From NCBI GenBank assembly GCA_020073305.1, contig JAIQFK010000015.1, forward strand, positions 62,001 through 126,000: a DNA stretch of 64,000 bases, read 5' to 3'. The notes under the pieces were generated by a model. It saw nothing but the letters and a program-made list of their open reading frames with translations. It did no database searches and had not been told where the DNA came from. This DNA is from Terriglobia bacterium. GTDB lineage: Bacteria > Acidobacteriota > Terriglobia > Bryobacterales > Bryobacteraceae. This document shows, piece after piece, positions 27,766-36,804 of the stretch. The position numbers were made by a program, and so were the translations under genes. Positions within the stretch are counted from its first letter, which is position 1. Every line of letters begins with the position of its first letter.

Positions 27766-28079
27766 GTCTCCATCTCCTGAAGCTCTGGCCGAGATTTCTT
27801 TGCGATCTCTAGCCCGTGAACGATAGGGCTATGTTGTCCATTCGACGCACCTCACACTCCTTGTGCGCGTGCCTGCGAACGAACCCGTTTGCTTGTTAAG
27901 CCTAGGCTGACTCTGCGCCCCTCTACTATCAAGGGAATTCACAGTGTCTTCTCGGCGCATTCACGTGAACGGAATGTGAACGATCTTTCAGAATCAAGCG
28001 GTTCCGGGCCTGGATTTCTTCGGCAGAGGGGAGTACGCTGGTATGTAAAAGTTACTTCAGCCTGTCTAGGGAAGGGCGC
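27766..28079. promoter_or_regulatory. Divergent control region with GTGAACG repeats
   Basis: This 314-bp spacer lies between the receptor gene (leftward) and the winged-helix regulator (rightward). It contains GTGAACGAT at 27816-27824 and 27976-27984 and GTGAACG at 27965-27971; the last two start 11 bp apart, one helical turn. The 27965 copy overlaps the perfect palindrome TTCACGTGAA (27960-27969). Tandem direct repeats at one-turn spacing are typical of OmpR-like winged-helix sites. No open reading frame of note is seen. Confidence 0.5.
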
Positions 28080-29462
28080 TTGAGCGAACTGCCCATTGGT
28101 AGCGGAAGCACGGGCACCTCAATTGGGGACGCACGGTGGGAACTCGTTCAACGCATTCTCGCCAGCCGGCACTTCCAGAAAGCCCCGCAACTGCGGGAGA
28201 TCCTCCTCTATCTGTGCCGGCGAGCTTTAGAGAACGGTCCGATAACGATCAGCGAACACGAAATTGGATGCAACGTTTTGGGCCGGCGTCCTGACTTCAA
28301 CTCCAGTGAAGACAATATTGTCCGCGTACAAGTGCGACATTTGCGGAAGAAACTCGAGGAGTATTTCGCCACGGACGGGCTGGAAGAGCCGCTGATCCTG
28401 GTCGTGCCGAAAGGCACTTATGTCCCGCATTTCGAACCCCTGGGCTCCCACTCTGTCCGCCAGACGTCAGCCCACCCCGACAACGGGCATGCGGAGTTGC
28501 CCTCCCCGGCGCCCATAACGGCTGCGCCACGCTCCGCGAGCGCGTCGCACCTGTGGGCGGTGGTGGCACTGCTCTCCTTGCTGTCGGTTGGCCTGGCGAT
28601 TACGGCGTTTGTGTTCTGGCGGCAAACGGAGGCCGGCACAGCATCCACTTCTAGAGAATCTGGCTCGCCGGCCGGAGACGCGTTATGGTCCAAGGTGTTC
28701 GCGCCCGGTCAGGAGGTCACGATTGTCGCCTCCGACACATGCTTTGTGATGCTGCAGGACATCCTGGATCTGGATATCCCTTTGAGCGATTATCTGAGCG
28801 GAGCGTATCCGCTTAAGTGGATTTCGTCGGTTCAGGATCGCAGATTACGGGAGGCCTTGCAGCTGATCTCCTTGCGCCGGTATACAAGTTTGGGCGACAT
28901 GAGCGTGGCCCAGAAGGTGCTCGAGATGGGCCACCGGTACAACCGGGCACCCAAGATTCGCTACGCGCGTTATCTGGATGCGAGGGAATTCAAGACTGGA
29001 AATTTCGTGCTAATTGGCAGCCGGCGCGGGATTCCTTGGCTACAGTTGTTCGAGCCGCAGTTGAATTTCTCTCTTGAGGAGCGCCGGGAGTCGCGGAGGT
29101 ACTACTTCCACAACAAATCACCCCGGCCGGGGGAACAAGTCAGCTACGGAATTACAAGCGACGGCAAACCGACTCCGGAGAGTTACGCGGACATCGCTCT
29201 TCTGCCGAACTTGGGAGGTACGGGTTATGTGCTGCTGCTCTCCGGCATCACGATGGAAATGACAGAGGCCGCCGGTGAACTCGTAACGAGCCCTGAGTTT
29301 TCCTCGGCGCTGTCGAAAATGCTTCATTCAAAAACTGGCGCCCCCCCCGCGTCCTGCATAGAAATACTGCTGCAAGCGAATACCGTGCCGGGGACCACCC
29401 GCGCCTCGAAGATCATTGGTTATCGCATCCTGGCACCGCAAAAACCGGATCCATCAAGCTAA
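28080..29462 (+). CDS. Membrane-anchored winged-helix regulator with extracytoplasmic domain
   Basis: A 460-residue protein starting at TTG. Residues ~20-117 are the winged-helix-like domain widespread in acidobacteria (LREILLYLCRRALEN, then VLGRRPDFNSSEDNIVRVQV, HLRKKLEEYF and PKGTYVPHFEP). A proline-rich linker leads to one membrane helix at about 157-180 (HLWAVVALLSLLSVGLAITAFVFW). The remaining ~280 residues lie outside the cytoplasm and match no domain I recognise. This is the ToxR/CadC layout: DNA binding inside, sensing outside. It diverges from a TonB receptor over a spacer with direct repeats, so it probably controls that receptor in response to an outside ligand. The sensed signal is unknown. 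Confidence 0.72.
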   Translation: MSELPIGSGSTGTSIGDARWELVQRILASRHFQKAPQLREILLYLCRRALENGPITISEHEIGCNVLGRRPDFNSSEDNIVRVQVRHLRKKLEEYFATDGLEEPLILVVPKGTYVPHFEPLGSHSVRQTSAHPDNGHAELPSPAPITAAPRSASASHLWAVVALLSLLSVGLAITAFVFWRQTEAGTASTSRESGSPAGDALWSKVFAPGQEVTIVASDTCFVMLQDILDLDIPLSDYLSGAYPLKWISSVQDRRLREALQLISLRRYTSLGDMSVAQKVLEMGHRYNRAPKIRYARYLDAREFKTGNFVLIGSRRGIPWLQLFEPQLNFSLEERRESRRYYFHNKSPRPGEQVSYGITSDGKPTPESYADIALLPNLGGTGYVLLLSGITMEMTEAAGELVTSPEFSSALSKMLHSKTGAPPASCIEILLQANTVPGTTRASKIIGYRILAPQKPDPSS

Positions 29463-29556
29463 GACGTGCCCGGCGGAGGGCGGGGAGGTATACTGGCCGA
29501 TGCTGTTAGCCCAAGATCGAAATCCTGTTGAACCCATAATTCCAAAGGAGAACCAA

Positions 29557-30057
29557 ATGAGTCTGACTCCCGACCAGGCAAAAGTAATCGCGGATTATAC
29601 CCTCACCGACTACGAGCACGAACGCGCTCCGACCAAGCGCGTGATCGGCGCCGTCCCCGCCGGCCAGGAACGCTACGCTCCCAGCGCCAAATGCATGACG
29701 TCTCTGGATTTGGCCTGGCATCTCGCCAGCAGTGAGTTGTTTTTCCTGAACGGCGTTTGCGGCGGTCAATTCAGCGCGGGCGAATCCAAACGCCCGGATC
29801 ATATCCGCAATGCGCAGGATGTGCTGGCCTGGTATGACGAGAATCTACCGCCCGCAGTCGCGCGAGCCCGACAACTCTCGGCGGAACAACTGGCCCAAGT
29901 CATCGACTTCTTCGGCATGATGCAGTTGCCCGGCGTGGTCTACCTCACCCTCATGGTCAAGCACAGCGCGCATCACCGCGGCCAGCTTTCCTCCTACCTA
30001 CGGCCGATGGGGGCAAAGGTGCCCGGCATCTATGGGCCCAGCGGGGACACGCAGTAG
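29557..30057 (+). CDS. DinB-family four-helix metalloprotein
   Basis: A 166-residue protein with the DinB-like four-helix bundle. LAWHLASSELFFLNG carries H55, and KHSAHHRGQLSSYLRPMG carries H136 and H140, the three histidines expected to bind a divalent metal. The frame extends upstream to 29416, but ATG 29557 has a good AAGGAG eight bases ahead and the domain begins at once. Family members include stress-induced DinB and metal-dependent thiol transferases; substrate and role are not known here. It follows the winged-helix gene by 94 bp and may have its own promoter. Confidence 0.85.
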   Translation: MSLTPDQAKVIADYTLTDYEHERAPTKRVIGAVPAGQERYAPSAKCMTSLDLAWHLASSELFFLNGVCGGQFSAGESKRPDHIRNAQDVLAWYDENLPPAVARARQLSAEQLAQVIDFFGMMQLPGVVYLTLMVKHSAHHRGQLSSYLRPMGAKVPGIYGPSGDTQ

Positions 30058-30448
30058 GCGGTTGTGGCGCAAGCGCGAGTGTGGATGGTAGTCCCACGGA
30101 ACGATCGCGAGCTGGCATAGAACGCTTCCTCGCAAAACTCCTCCATCCCGGCCGGTAGGTTCTTCCGATTAGCACGCGGCGGCTTCTCGGCCTGGTCTTG
30201 ATCGCGAAGCACCCAGAACAGCCAACACCCTCGGCTAACCAGACCCAGACCTTGGCGCGTGCAGCTTGCGCTTCTTGATCAACCGACCGACCCCTGCCAA
30301 GGCGGTCTGGATATTGAGGCCCTTCTTACAACAGTCGATATCGGAGTAGACGGCATTCAGATATCGGAGCCGGCGACCTTGTGTAGAAGTACACCTCGTA
30401 TGAACGGAGCCGGTTCTCGTTCTTCAGGCTCGGATGGTAGAAGCTGTT
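30058..30448. other. Intergenic stretch, no gene recognised
   Basis: About 390 bp between the DinB gene and tRNA-His. Short minus-strand frames exist (about 30030-30212) but show no domain, start signal or coupling. Confidence 0.4.
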
Positions 30449-30525
30449 GGGGTGGGTGGAGGGATTCGAACCCTCGGCCACTGGAACCACAATCCAGCGC
30501 TCTACCAGCTGAGCTACACCCACCG
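30449..30525 (-). tRNA. tRNA-His (anticodon GTG)
   Basis: The minus strand folds as a complete cloverleaf of 77 nt: a 7-bp acceptor stem preceded by the extra 5' G (G-1) typical of tRNA-His, a D-loop with AGCTCAGCTGGTAGAGC, an anticodon stem CTGGA/TCCAG with loop TTGTGGT, a T-arm with GGTTCGAATCC, and an encoded CCA end at 30451-30449. The anticodon GTG reads histidine codons. Hypothetical ORFs on either strand here are artefacts of the tRNA. Confidence 0.96.
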
Positions 30526-30641
30526 TGGAGGGACGTTCTCAGTCTAGCAACTCCGCGGTGGGCCGATCAAATTCAGCTCGCTGTGCCCGTCATCATCGGC
30601 CATCGAGTTTGGCGACAGACTGCCAACGGATGCCCGATGCG

Positions 30642-31859
30642 TCATAGCGAATGGACGCGGAGGCCGTTCTCTGGGGGATCTGGTTGCAAGTCTGCAGTAT
30701 TTCTCGTCAACCCTGCAGAACTGAAGCGAGCTTTTAGGGATAGGAAAGGGCTTTCATAGAAACGCCAGCTAAGGCATGCAATGGCGAAACTGGCAGCCAT
30801 GCTGACCGCGAATAAGGGCAGCGGGGCATTGGCGCTCCAGCCCAGGACAGGAAACAAATGCGGCCCGAGCCAGCGTTCACAGACCGTAAGCACCAGCATG
30901 TGAAAAACGTATAAGCAGTAGCTGTACTTTCCAAATATCACCAGAACCGGATTGCTGAAAAAGCGGCTCGTCCGGCCGCGGGTGGCGCCGGCGAGCCAAA
31001 CCACGCTCGCAAACAGCAGGGCCAAGAGGGAGTACCCGAAGGTTCGCATGGGCCAGTCATTGAATATCAGTCCGTGCCTCCAAATCGCGATCGCGGAAAG
31101 CGTGACCAGCATCGTACTACCGATGGGCGTCATCCAGCGCTTGGGCCAGTTTGGGTGTTGCTGTATGACAATGGCGGTCATGGCGCCCACTACCAGCGAA
31201 TCCACCCGCGACGTGGTGAAGTAGCAAGCCGCGAGCCAAGTCACTTTGAAAAACGTGATTGCTAATCTGCTAAGAAGGGCGAGAAGTGCAATGATTGCGC
31301 ACCCGGCGAGGAGCTTGTTCTTGGGCGTTACCCTAACGAGCATCGGCCAGAACAAATAGAAGTGTTCCTCAACAGCGAGAGACCAAAAGGCGCCGAGCGA
31401 AACGGGGCCCCAGCCGATGAACACGCTCGCATAGTTGGAATAGTACAACAACAAAGGCCCTCCGTCATTCAGGGTTTCGAGCCCGAGCCAATAAGAGTTG
31501 ACGAGTCTGGGAAGTATCAGCAACGTCAGTGCCATGAAGCCGTAATACAGAGGGAAAATCCGGAGGCACCTCCGGACGTAAAAATTCCGGAAGTAATGCG
31601 CTTTGGTCGTCGATGAGTAGAGTATTCCGGTAATGAGATACCCGGATAATACAAAGAACAGGTCGACGCCACACCAGCCAGTGCTCGTCAACGGGCGAAG
31701 CCAAGCACACGGCGCCGGAAAGTGAAAGAAGAGGACCAACAGAATAGCAGCGCCGCGGACGCCGTCGAGCGCCCGGACGTGGTTTCCCGTGGGAATTAGC
31801 TGCGCCTGAGGCGGGTTCTGTTCCGGGATCGCCGCGCCTCCCTTCTGGGTCGTCATCAC
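30642..31859 (-). CDS. Membrane acyltransferase (acyltransferase 3, OafA/YrhL-like)
   Basis: A 405-residue polytopic protein with about ten hydrophobic segments. The N-terminal signature VRALDGVRGAAILLVLFFHF includes the catalytic histidine region, followed by GVDLFFVLSGYLITGIL and YFRNFYVRRCLRIFPLYY, all characteristic of acyltransferase family 3. These enzymes O-acetylate or succinylate sugars of lipopolysaccharide, exopolysaccharide or peptidoglycan across the inner membrane. A second start codon lies one codon downstream. It stands alone with no glycosyltransferase beside it, so the acceptor is unknown. Confidence 0.9.
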   Translation of the reverse strand: MMTTQKGGAAIPEQNPPQAQLIPTGNHVRALDGVRGAAILLVLFFHFPAPCAWLRPLTSTGWCGVDLFFVLSGYLITGILYSSTTKAHYFRNFYVRRCLRIFPLYYGFMALTLLILPRLVNSYWLGLETLNDGGPLLLYYSNYASVFIGWGPVSLGAFWSLAVEEHFYLFWPMLVRVTPKNKLLAGCAIIALLALLSRLAITFFKVTWLAACYFTTSRVDSLVVGAMTAIVIQQHPNWPKRWMTPIGSTMLVTLSAIAIWRHGLIFNDWPMRTFGYSLLALLFASVVWLAGATRGRTSRFFSNPVLVIFGKYSYCLYVFHMLVLTVCERWLGPHLFPVLGWSANAPLPLFAVSMAASFAIACLSWRFYESPFLSLKARFSSAGLTRNTADLQPDPPENGLRVHSL

Positions 31860-32194
31860 TTGTTTCGTAGTAGTATAAACCTTGGTCCTGGTGGAACGTT
31901 AATTCCGCTAATCCCGTAATCTCTCGGGCGGCCAGTTGGCACAGAGCTCCATTCAGATTGACGCCGGAGCCCGGAAACGCACCCGACGATCCAGTATCCT
32001 TTCGCCAGCAGAGGAAGCTCCCGGGGCCCCTGCGCATTCCAGCCGGAACCCCAACCCGCCTGCGTCTGGTCATCGTCAGTCCTCCTCAACTTTGCGGGCT
32101 GTTACACCGACTTTTCCAGCCAGACGCCCCCCAACTTAAAAGGCAGTCCGATTCCCCAGCTCCACAATCACTTGTAAAATGAGCGGATGGCCAA
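31860..32194. other. Intergenic stretch, no gene recognised
   Basis: Short frames on both strands (for example 31856-32089 minus) show no domain or ribosome-binding site. It leads into a degraded reading frame. Confidence 0.4.
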
Positions 32195-32676
32195 GTGCTG
32201 ATCGGCACGCCGGCGGCGACGTTTGGCGTGGCAAATCGCATCCAAACGCAAGTCGGTATACCGGGGACCGTACCAGAGTCGCCGGGAGGAGCAAATTCTG
32301 GCTATGCCAGCGGCAACCGGACGCAGTTGTTCGTCGATGCGTATCGTTTGATTCCGGGTGTGGCAATCGACGAGGTGCGGGTGGTCTTGGTCGCAGAACT
32401 CGCGGAAATCATCAATTCGGCGTGGCCGAAACCCGGTGGGTTTCTCGTCGGGACGTCGATGAGCGAAGGGCTATCCCGCCCTTCACAGTCGGGCCGACGC
32501 CGCCCGATCCGCCGCCAGGCTGGCGCGAAGCGCTGCGGTGGGCGGCACAGGTTCGGAATGATCTTCGTCAACACATCCGTTCGAACCCGCGTGAGGTGCA
32601 GACCGTCGCAGAGCTTCTCGGAAAGCATTTCGGTGTCGAGCCGGTGGAGTTCTTGGGAGGCTCGAACAAAGACTGA
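32195..32676 (+). pseudogene. Frame-broken remnant of an unidentified gene
   Basis: From 32195 one frame reads as plausible protein (VLIGTPAATFGVANRI ... FVDAYRLIPGVAIDEVRVVL, VAELAEIINSAWPKPGGFLV, GTSMSEGLSR) up to about 32475 and then turns into arginine-rich noise. A second frame is noise until about 32470 and then reads well (PFTVGPTPPDPPPGWREALR ... VAELLGKHFGVEPVEFLGG) to a stop at 32676. A single-frame slip near 32470 would join them. There is no convincing start or ribosome-binding site. The family is not recognised. It is probably a decayed gene, though a sequencing error is possible. Confidence 0.4.
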
Positions 32677-33236
32677 CGCGCGTGTACATCAATCGACAAT
32701 ACCTTCAATTGAGCCGACACTGCCGCGGTATACGGACATCCTACTTGGTTGTCGCTTGTCGCGTAAGCGGATGTGGCGACGCTCGTTTTCGGTCAAATCA
32801 CGGCTCATGCCGGACGTAATCCACGCCGTTCTTTGTGTTCGAAATAGTCCGATAATCTCAACTTAAGACTTTATTCCAGCGGATTCCCCATTACACCTGT
32901 GATCTTAAACATGGGGTCAGTCGACTCGCGACTCTCCCTGATGAAAAAGGTGCTACCGCCTTAGATCCTTCCTAAAACCCCGGATAAGAATCACCAGACG
33001 TCGGCATCTGAAGGAAGAAATCGCCGCTTATTGGAGCGCTGACCATGAATGAGCCGTTGCCCACGACGGCCATGCGTGTGATCAAAGACGATCTGCTGGG
33101 GACTCCCTGCTCGTATGGGTGCGCGCTGGCTCATTGCGCACTACCGTTCATAATACCGCCCAGCGCGCGTGCACCTGCGTCCGTCTCGGCCCAGCGCACT
33201 CGCGCTTTCCGCACGTTTTCGGCGCGCAGGCTTGCT
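32677..33236. other. Intergenic stretch, no gene recognised
   Basis: About 560 bp, locally less GC-rich than the flanks. ATG 33045 opens a plus-strand frame that runs antisense through the receiver gene and shows no domain, so it is not called. Confidence 0.45.
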
Positions 33237-33899
33237 TCAGTTGGATGCCAAAACTCGTCGGACGGTCTCCGTCAACGGAGGTGCGCTCAGGGGTTCGGCG
33301 ACCCTGGCGGTTACACCCCACGGAAGGCGTTGGTTGCCAGGTTGGGACACCAGGATGCGAACATCCGGCCGGATCCTCTTGAGCTCATAAACCACGGTGT
33401 CGATCGAGCTCCGCAGTTCCGTCCGGTCCAGAAGAACGAGCGCTACGTGAGGCGAGGTTTTACGGAACAGGGCCACTGCCTGAGAACCGCTGTCAGCCAG
33501 CGCAACCGCGTAGCCGTATCGCTCCAGCGTCGTCTTGGCGATCAGCCGCTGGCTGTTATTGTTCTCGGCAACCAGAATGAGTCTCTGGCCTTGCGGTCCG
33601 CGGTCGGCTTGCGAACCGAATGCGGGAAGTCCCAGCATCTCGCGAATGGTAGAAGTCAGCGCCATGGATGTGGCAAAGTTACTATCCAGATATGCAATTC
33701 GGACCGCAAGCACTAGCAGCAATACGCACACAACCGCGGCCACCAGATCCCAAGGGCCCTTGAGCGCCTTCTTCCTTCGCCTGACGTAATCGGTCCGGCT
33801 TTTATAACTGACGTGCGGTTCATCGCTGCCGACCACCTTCCGTTCCGGGTTTAAGAGCTTCAGCGATACATCCTGTATGCTACCCATACACGCCTCCAT
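33237..33899 (-). CDS. Membrane-anchored degenerate receiver-domain protein
   Basis: A 220-residue protein. Residues 1-50 are charged and cytoplasmic (YVRRRKKALKG), 51-72 form one membrane helix, and ~106-217 fold like a CheY receiver: RLILVAENNNSQRLIAKTTL, YGYAVALADSGSQAVALF, VALVLLDRTELRSS, PDVRILVSQPG. The phosphoacceptor aspartate is kept (D158), but the acidic pair is reduced to E112-N113 and the conserved lysine is replaced in the VAEPLS segment. It is probably not phosphorylated normally, or works as a pseudo-receiver. Fusing a receiver after a membrane helix, with no output domain, is unusual. If the N-terminus is cytoplasmic, the receiver would lie outside unless the helix is a re-entrant or peripheral anchor. 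It stands alone. Confidence 0.6.
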   Translation of the reverse strand: MEACMGSIQDVSLKLLNPERKVVGSDEPHVSYKSRTDYVRRRKKALKGPWDLVAAVVCVLLLVLAVRIAYLDSNFATSMALTSTIREMLGLPAFGSQADRGPQGQRLILVAENNNSQRLIAKTTLERYGYAVALADSGSQAVALFRKTSPHVALVLLDRTELRSSIDTVVYELKRIRPDVRILVSQPGNQRLPWGVTARVAEPLSAPPLTETVRRVLASN

Positions 33900-34084
33900 A
33901 GCCGCCTCCGGAGCGCCCCGAAACGATGCTCAGGCAGAGTTGCTTGATAGGAAGACATTAACTTGCGTGACTAACTTAGGACAATCGGGCAATCACCTGA
34001 CGAGGTAGAAACTACACGCCGGAAACATCGCAATCCAAACCCGATATACTCCGGAGCGAGGTCGACTAACAAAGGTTCTACTGG

Positions 34085-35533
34085 TTACAACCCTGCTTTC
34101 TTCCACAGCGCATCCACACGCTCTTTGACGTCCGCCGGCATGCGGATCACACCCGGCCACGGCCGCATGAAACCTTCGCCGGGCCATTTGCGCGTGGCAT
34201 CGATTCCCATCTTGGAACCGAAATTGGGCAGGCGGCTTGAATGATCGAGCGAATCCACCGGGCCGAGCGTGAACTGAATGTCGCGTTCCGGGTCGATGTT
34301 GTTCAGCGCCTTCCACGCCACCTCGCGCACGTTCTGCACGTCCACGTCTTCATCCACCACCACCATGCATTTGGTGAACATCGCCTGGCCCAGTCCCCAG
34401 ATGGCGCTCATGACTTTACGCGCATGGCCCGGGTACGACTTGCGCATGGAGACCAGCATCAGATTATGGAAGATGCCTTCGGCGGGCATCGAAATGTCCC
34501 GGATCTCCGGCAATTGCAGTCGCATCAGCGGCAGAAAAATGCGTTCCACCGCCTTGCCCATGTAGTAATCCTCCATGGGTGGCGGACCCACGATCGTCGT
34601 CGCGTACACCGGCTCTTTGCGCCCGGTGATGCACGTCACGTGAAACACCGGATAATCGTCGGCCAGCGAATAGAATCCCGTGTGATCGCCGAACGGGCCT
34701 TCGGTGCGCAGCTCGCCCAGTTGTACGTAACCTTCGAGTACGATCTCGGCGTTGGCCGGCACTTCGAGATCGCACGTCTGGCACTTCACCATCTCCACCG
34801 GGCTCGATCGGATGAACCCGGCGATCAGCATTTCATCGAGGTCCGGCGGCAGTGGCAGGATGGCCGAATACATCGTGGCTGGATCGGAGCCAATAGCCAC
34901 CGCAACCTCCATGCGATCTTTTCCGGTCTGCGCGAGCATACGCCGGTAGTGTTCCGCGCCCTGCTTGTGCGTCTGCCAGTGCATCCCGGCGCTACGCTCG
35001 TCGTAGATCTGCATGCGGTAACATCCGCAGTTTCGTTTGCCCGTATCGGGATTTCGCGAGAAGACCATGGGCAGCGTGATGAAACGTCCCGCGTCCTCCG
35101 GCCAGCATTGGAGCACCGGGTAATCGAGCAGCGAAAAGCCGTCGCGCCTGATGATCTCCTGACAGGGGCCTTTGTCCACGATCTTCGGGACAAACGAGCC
35201 CATCTCCGCAAGCTTGGGCAGCATTTTGAGCTTGCCGATGAGGCCCTCCGGCATCCGCATTTCGAGATATTCCGAAATGCGCCGCGCGATCTCTTCCACC
35301 GATCCCACTTCGAGCGCCAGTTCCATGCGGCGCATGCTGGCGTATCCGTTGATGAACACCGGAATCGTAGAGCCTTTGGGGCGTTCGAACAGCAGCGCCG
35401 GGCCGCCCGACTTCACGGCGCGGTCCGCAAACTCCGCGATCTCGAGCACCGGATCCACCTCCACGGAGATCCGCTTCAGCTCGCCTTCTTTCTCGAGCTT
35501 GCGAATGAAGTCGCGCAGGTCGCTGTAGGCCAT
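34085..35533 (-). CDS. ubiD: UbiD-family prenylated-FMN decarboxylase
   Basis: A 482-residue protein spanning the whole UbiD family. The N-terminus YSDLRDFIRKLEKEGELKRI, the central AIGSDPATMYSA and the catalytic segment RTEGPFGDHTGFYSLADDYP with the Glu/Arg network that holds prenylated FMN are all present. UbiD enzymes remove carboxyl groups from aromatic or unsaturated acids, in ubiquinone or futalosine-menaquinone synthesis or in catabolism. No ubiX partner lies in the window. It ends the minus-strand group led by xseB, 13 bp after the dicarboxylate symporter. A quinone pathway is likely, but the substrate is not proven. Confidence 0.9.
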   Translation of the reverse strand: MAYSDLRDFIRKLEKEGELKRISVEVDPVLEIAEFADRAVKSGGPALLFERPKGSTIPVFINGYASMRRMELALEVGSVEEIARRISEYLEMRMPEGLIGKLKMLPKLAEMGSFVPKIVDKGPCQEIIRRDGFSLLDYPVLQCWPEDAGRFITLPMVFSRNPDTGKRNCGCYRMQIYDERSAGMHWQTHKQGAEHYRRMLAQTGKDRMEVAVAIGSDPATMYSAILPLPPDLDEMLIAGFIRSSPVEMVKCQTCDLEVPANAEIVLEGYVQLGELRTEGPFGDHTGFYSLADDYPVFHVTCITGRKEPVYATTIVGPPPMEDYYMGKAVERIFLPLMRLQLPEIRDISMPAEGIFHNLMLVSMRKSYPGHARKVMSAIWGLGQAMFTKCMVVVDEDVDVQNVREVAWKALNNIDPERDIQFTLGPVDSLDHSSRLPNFGSKMGIDATRKWPGEGFMRPWPGVIRMPADVKERVDALWKKAGL

Positions 35534-35546
35534 GGTTGAAGTCCTA

Positions 35547-36782
35547 TTATGATGGCACTTGAGGAAGCGGATCGCTTACCGCCGGTGCGCGAAACTCCAC
35601 TCCTTCCCATCGCGCCACCACTGCGGAAGCCAGGCAATTCCCGACCACATTCACCGACGTTCGCGCCATGTCCAACACGGCATCGATCCCCAGCAGCACG
35701 GCGACGCCTTCCATGGGCAGGCGAAAGCTCGAGAGCGTTCCCGCCAGAATCACCAGAGCCGCGCGCGGCACGCCCGCCACGCCTTTGCTCGTCAGCATGA
35801 GCGTCAGCATCATGAGGAGTTGCTGGCTGAGGGTAAGCTCCACGCCCGCTGCCTGTGCGACGAAGACGGATGCCAGCGAAAGATACAGCGTCGATCCATC
35901 CAGGTTGAAACTGTACCCGGTGGGCAGCACAAAGGCCACAATGTGCCGCGGCACGCCGAACTGCTCCATGTTCTCGAGCGCGCGCGGTAGCGCCGCTTCA
36001 CTCGAGGCGGTCGAGAATGCGATAAGGAAGGGTTCGCGCACCGCGCGGTAGAACGCCGCCGCGGGAATGCGAAACAGCATCACAATTGACCCCAGCACGA
36101 GCGCGACAAAAATAGACTGCGCAGCGTACATCGTCAGGATCAGCTTGCCGAGGCCGAACAGTACACCGGAACCCTTGCTGGCCACCGTCACGGCAATCGC
36201 GGCTGCCACGCCGAAAGGCGCCAGGCACATCACGTAATTCGTGTAGCGGAACATCACCTCGGCGAGCGATTCGCAAAACGCCACCACGGGCTTCGCCTTC
36301 GGTCCAACGGCGGCGCACGCCGCTCCGAACAGAAACGCGAATACGACGATTTCGAGGACGTCGCCGCGAGCCATGGCGTCAATGATGCTGGCGGGAAATA
36401 CCTGCTCGATGGTTGATCCCGGCGTCGGTTTTGCCTGCGCGATCACAGGCTCGGCCGCAGGCGCCAACTTCAACCCCGCCCCAGGCCGCACCAGGTTCAC
36501 CGCCGCAAGGCCCAGAAACAGCGCCACGGTGGTGACCGCTTCGAAATAAACGATGGCTTTCAGGCCAATGCGCCCCATGCGTTTCAGGTCGCCCGACCCC
36601 GCGATGCCGTATACCAGCGTCCCGAAGATCAGCGGTGCGATGATCGAGCGAATCAGGCGGAGAAAAATGTTGCTGACCGGCGAGAACTGGCTCGCAAAGC
36701 CGGGAGCCGCGATGCCGGTCGCGATGCCGGCCGCCATTCCAATGAAGATCCATGCCGTGAGAGACAGACGGGGAAACTTCAT
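35547..36782 (-). CDS. Dicarboxylate/amino acid:cation symporter (DAACS family)
   Basis: A 411-residue inner-membrane protein of the GltP/DctA fold. It shows eight hydrophobic segments, the serine-rich hairpin tip (AFSTASSEAALPRALENM), the NxD-type cation/substrate segment (FNLDGSTLYLSLASVFVAQ) and LMLTSKGVAGVPRAALVILA typical of HP2/TM8. These proteins import glutamate, aspartate or C4-dicarboxylates with H+ or Na+. It lies 22 bp after nadK and 13 bp before ubiD. Which substrate it carries cannot be read from sequence. Confidence 0.93.
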   Translation of the reverse strand: MKFPRLSLTAWIFIGMAAGIATGIAAPGFASQFSPVSNIFLRLIRSIIAPLIFGTLVYGIAGSGDLKRMGRIGLKAIVYFEAVTTVALFLGLAAVNLVRPGAGLKLAPAAEPVIAQAKPTPGSTIEQVFPASIIDAMARGDVLEIVVFAFLFGAACAAVGPKAKPVVAFCESLAEVMFRYTNYVMCLAPFGVAAAIAVTVASKGSGVLFGLGKLILTMYAAQSIFVALVLGSIVMLFRIPAAAFYRAVREPFLIAFSTASSEAALPRALENMEQFGVPRHIVAFVLPTGYSFNLDGSTLYLSLASVFVAQAAGVELTLSQQLLMMLTLMLTSKGVAGVPRAALVILAGTLSSFRLPMEGVAVLLGIDAVLDMARTSVNVVGNCLASAVVARWEGVEFRAPAVSDPLPQVPS

Positions 36783-36804
36783 GGGCGGATTCTGACGCGC
36801 ACCC

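Noticed and set aside
30326-30523. Minus-strand frame with AQLVERWIVVPVAEG
   Set aside because: Also a well-known spurious translation of a tRNA; no domain.
30259-30759. Plus-strand reading frame with GWRDSNPRPLEPQSS
   Set aside because: This is a known artefact of translating a tRNA antisense strand; tRNA-His lies at 30449-30525.
33045-33716. Plus-strand frame across the receiver-domain gene
   Set aside because: No domain or ribosome-binding site; it is antisense to a gene with a recognisable fold.
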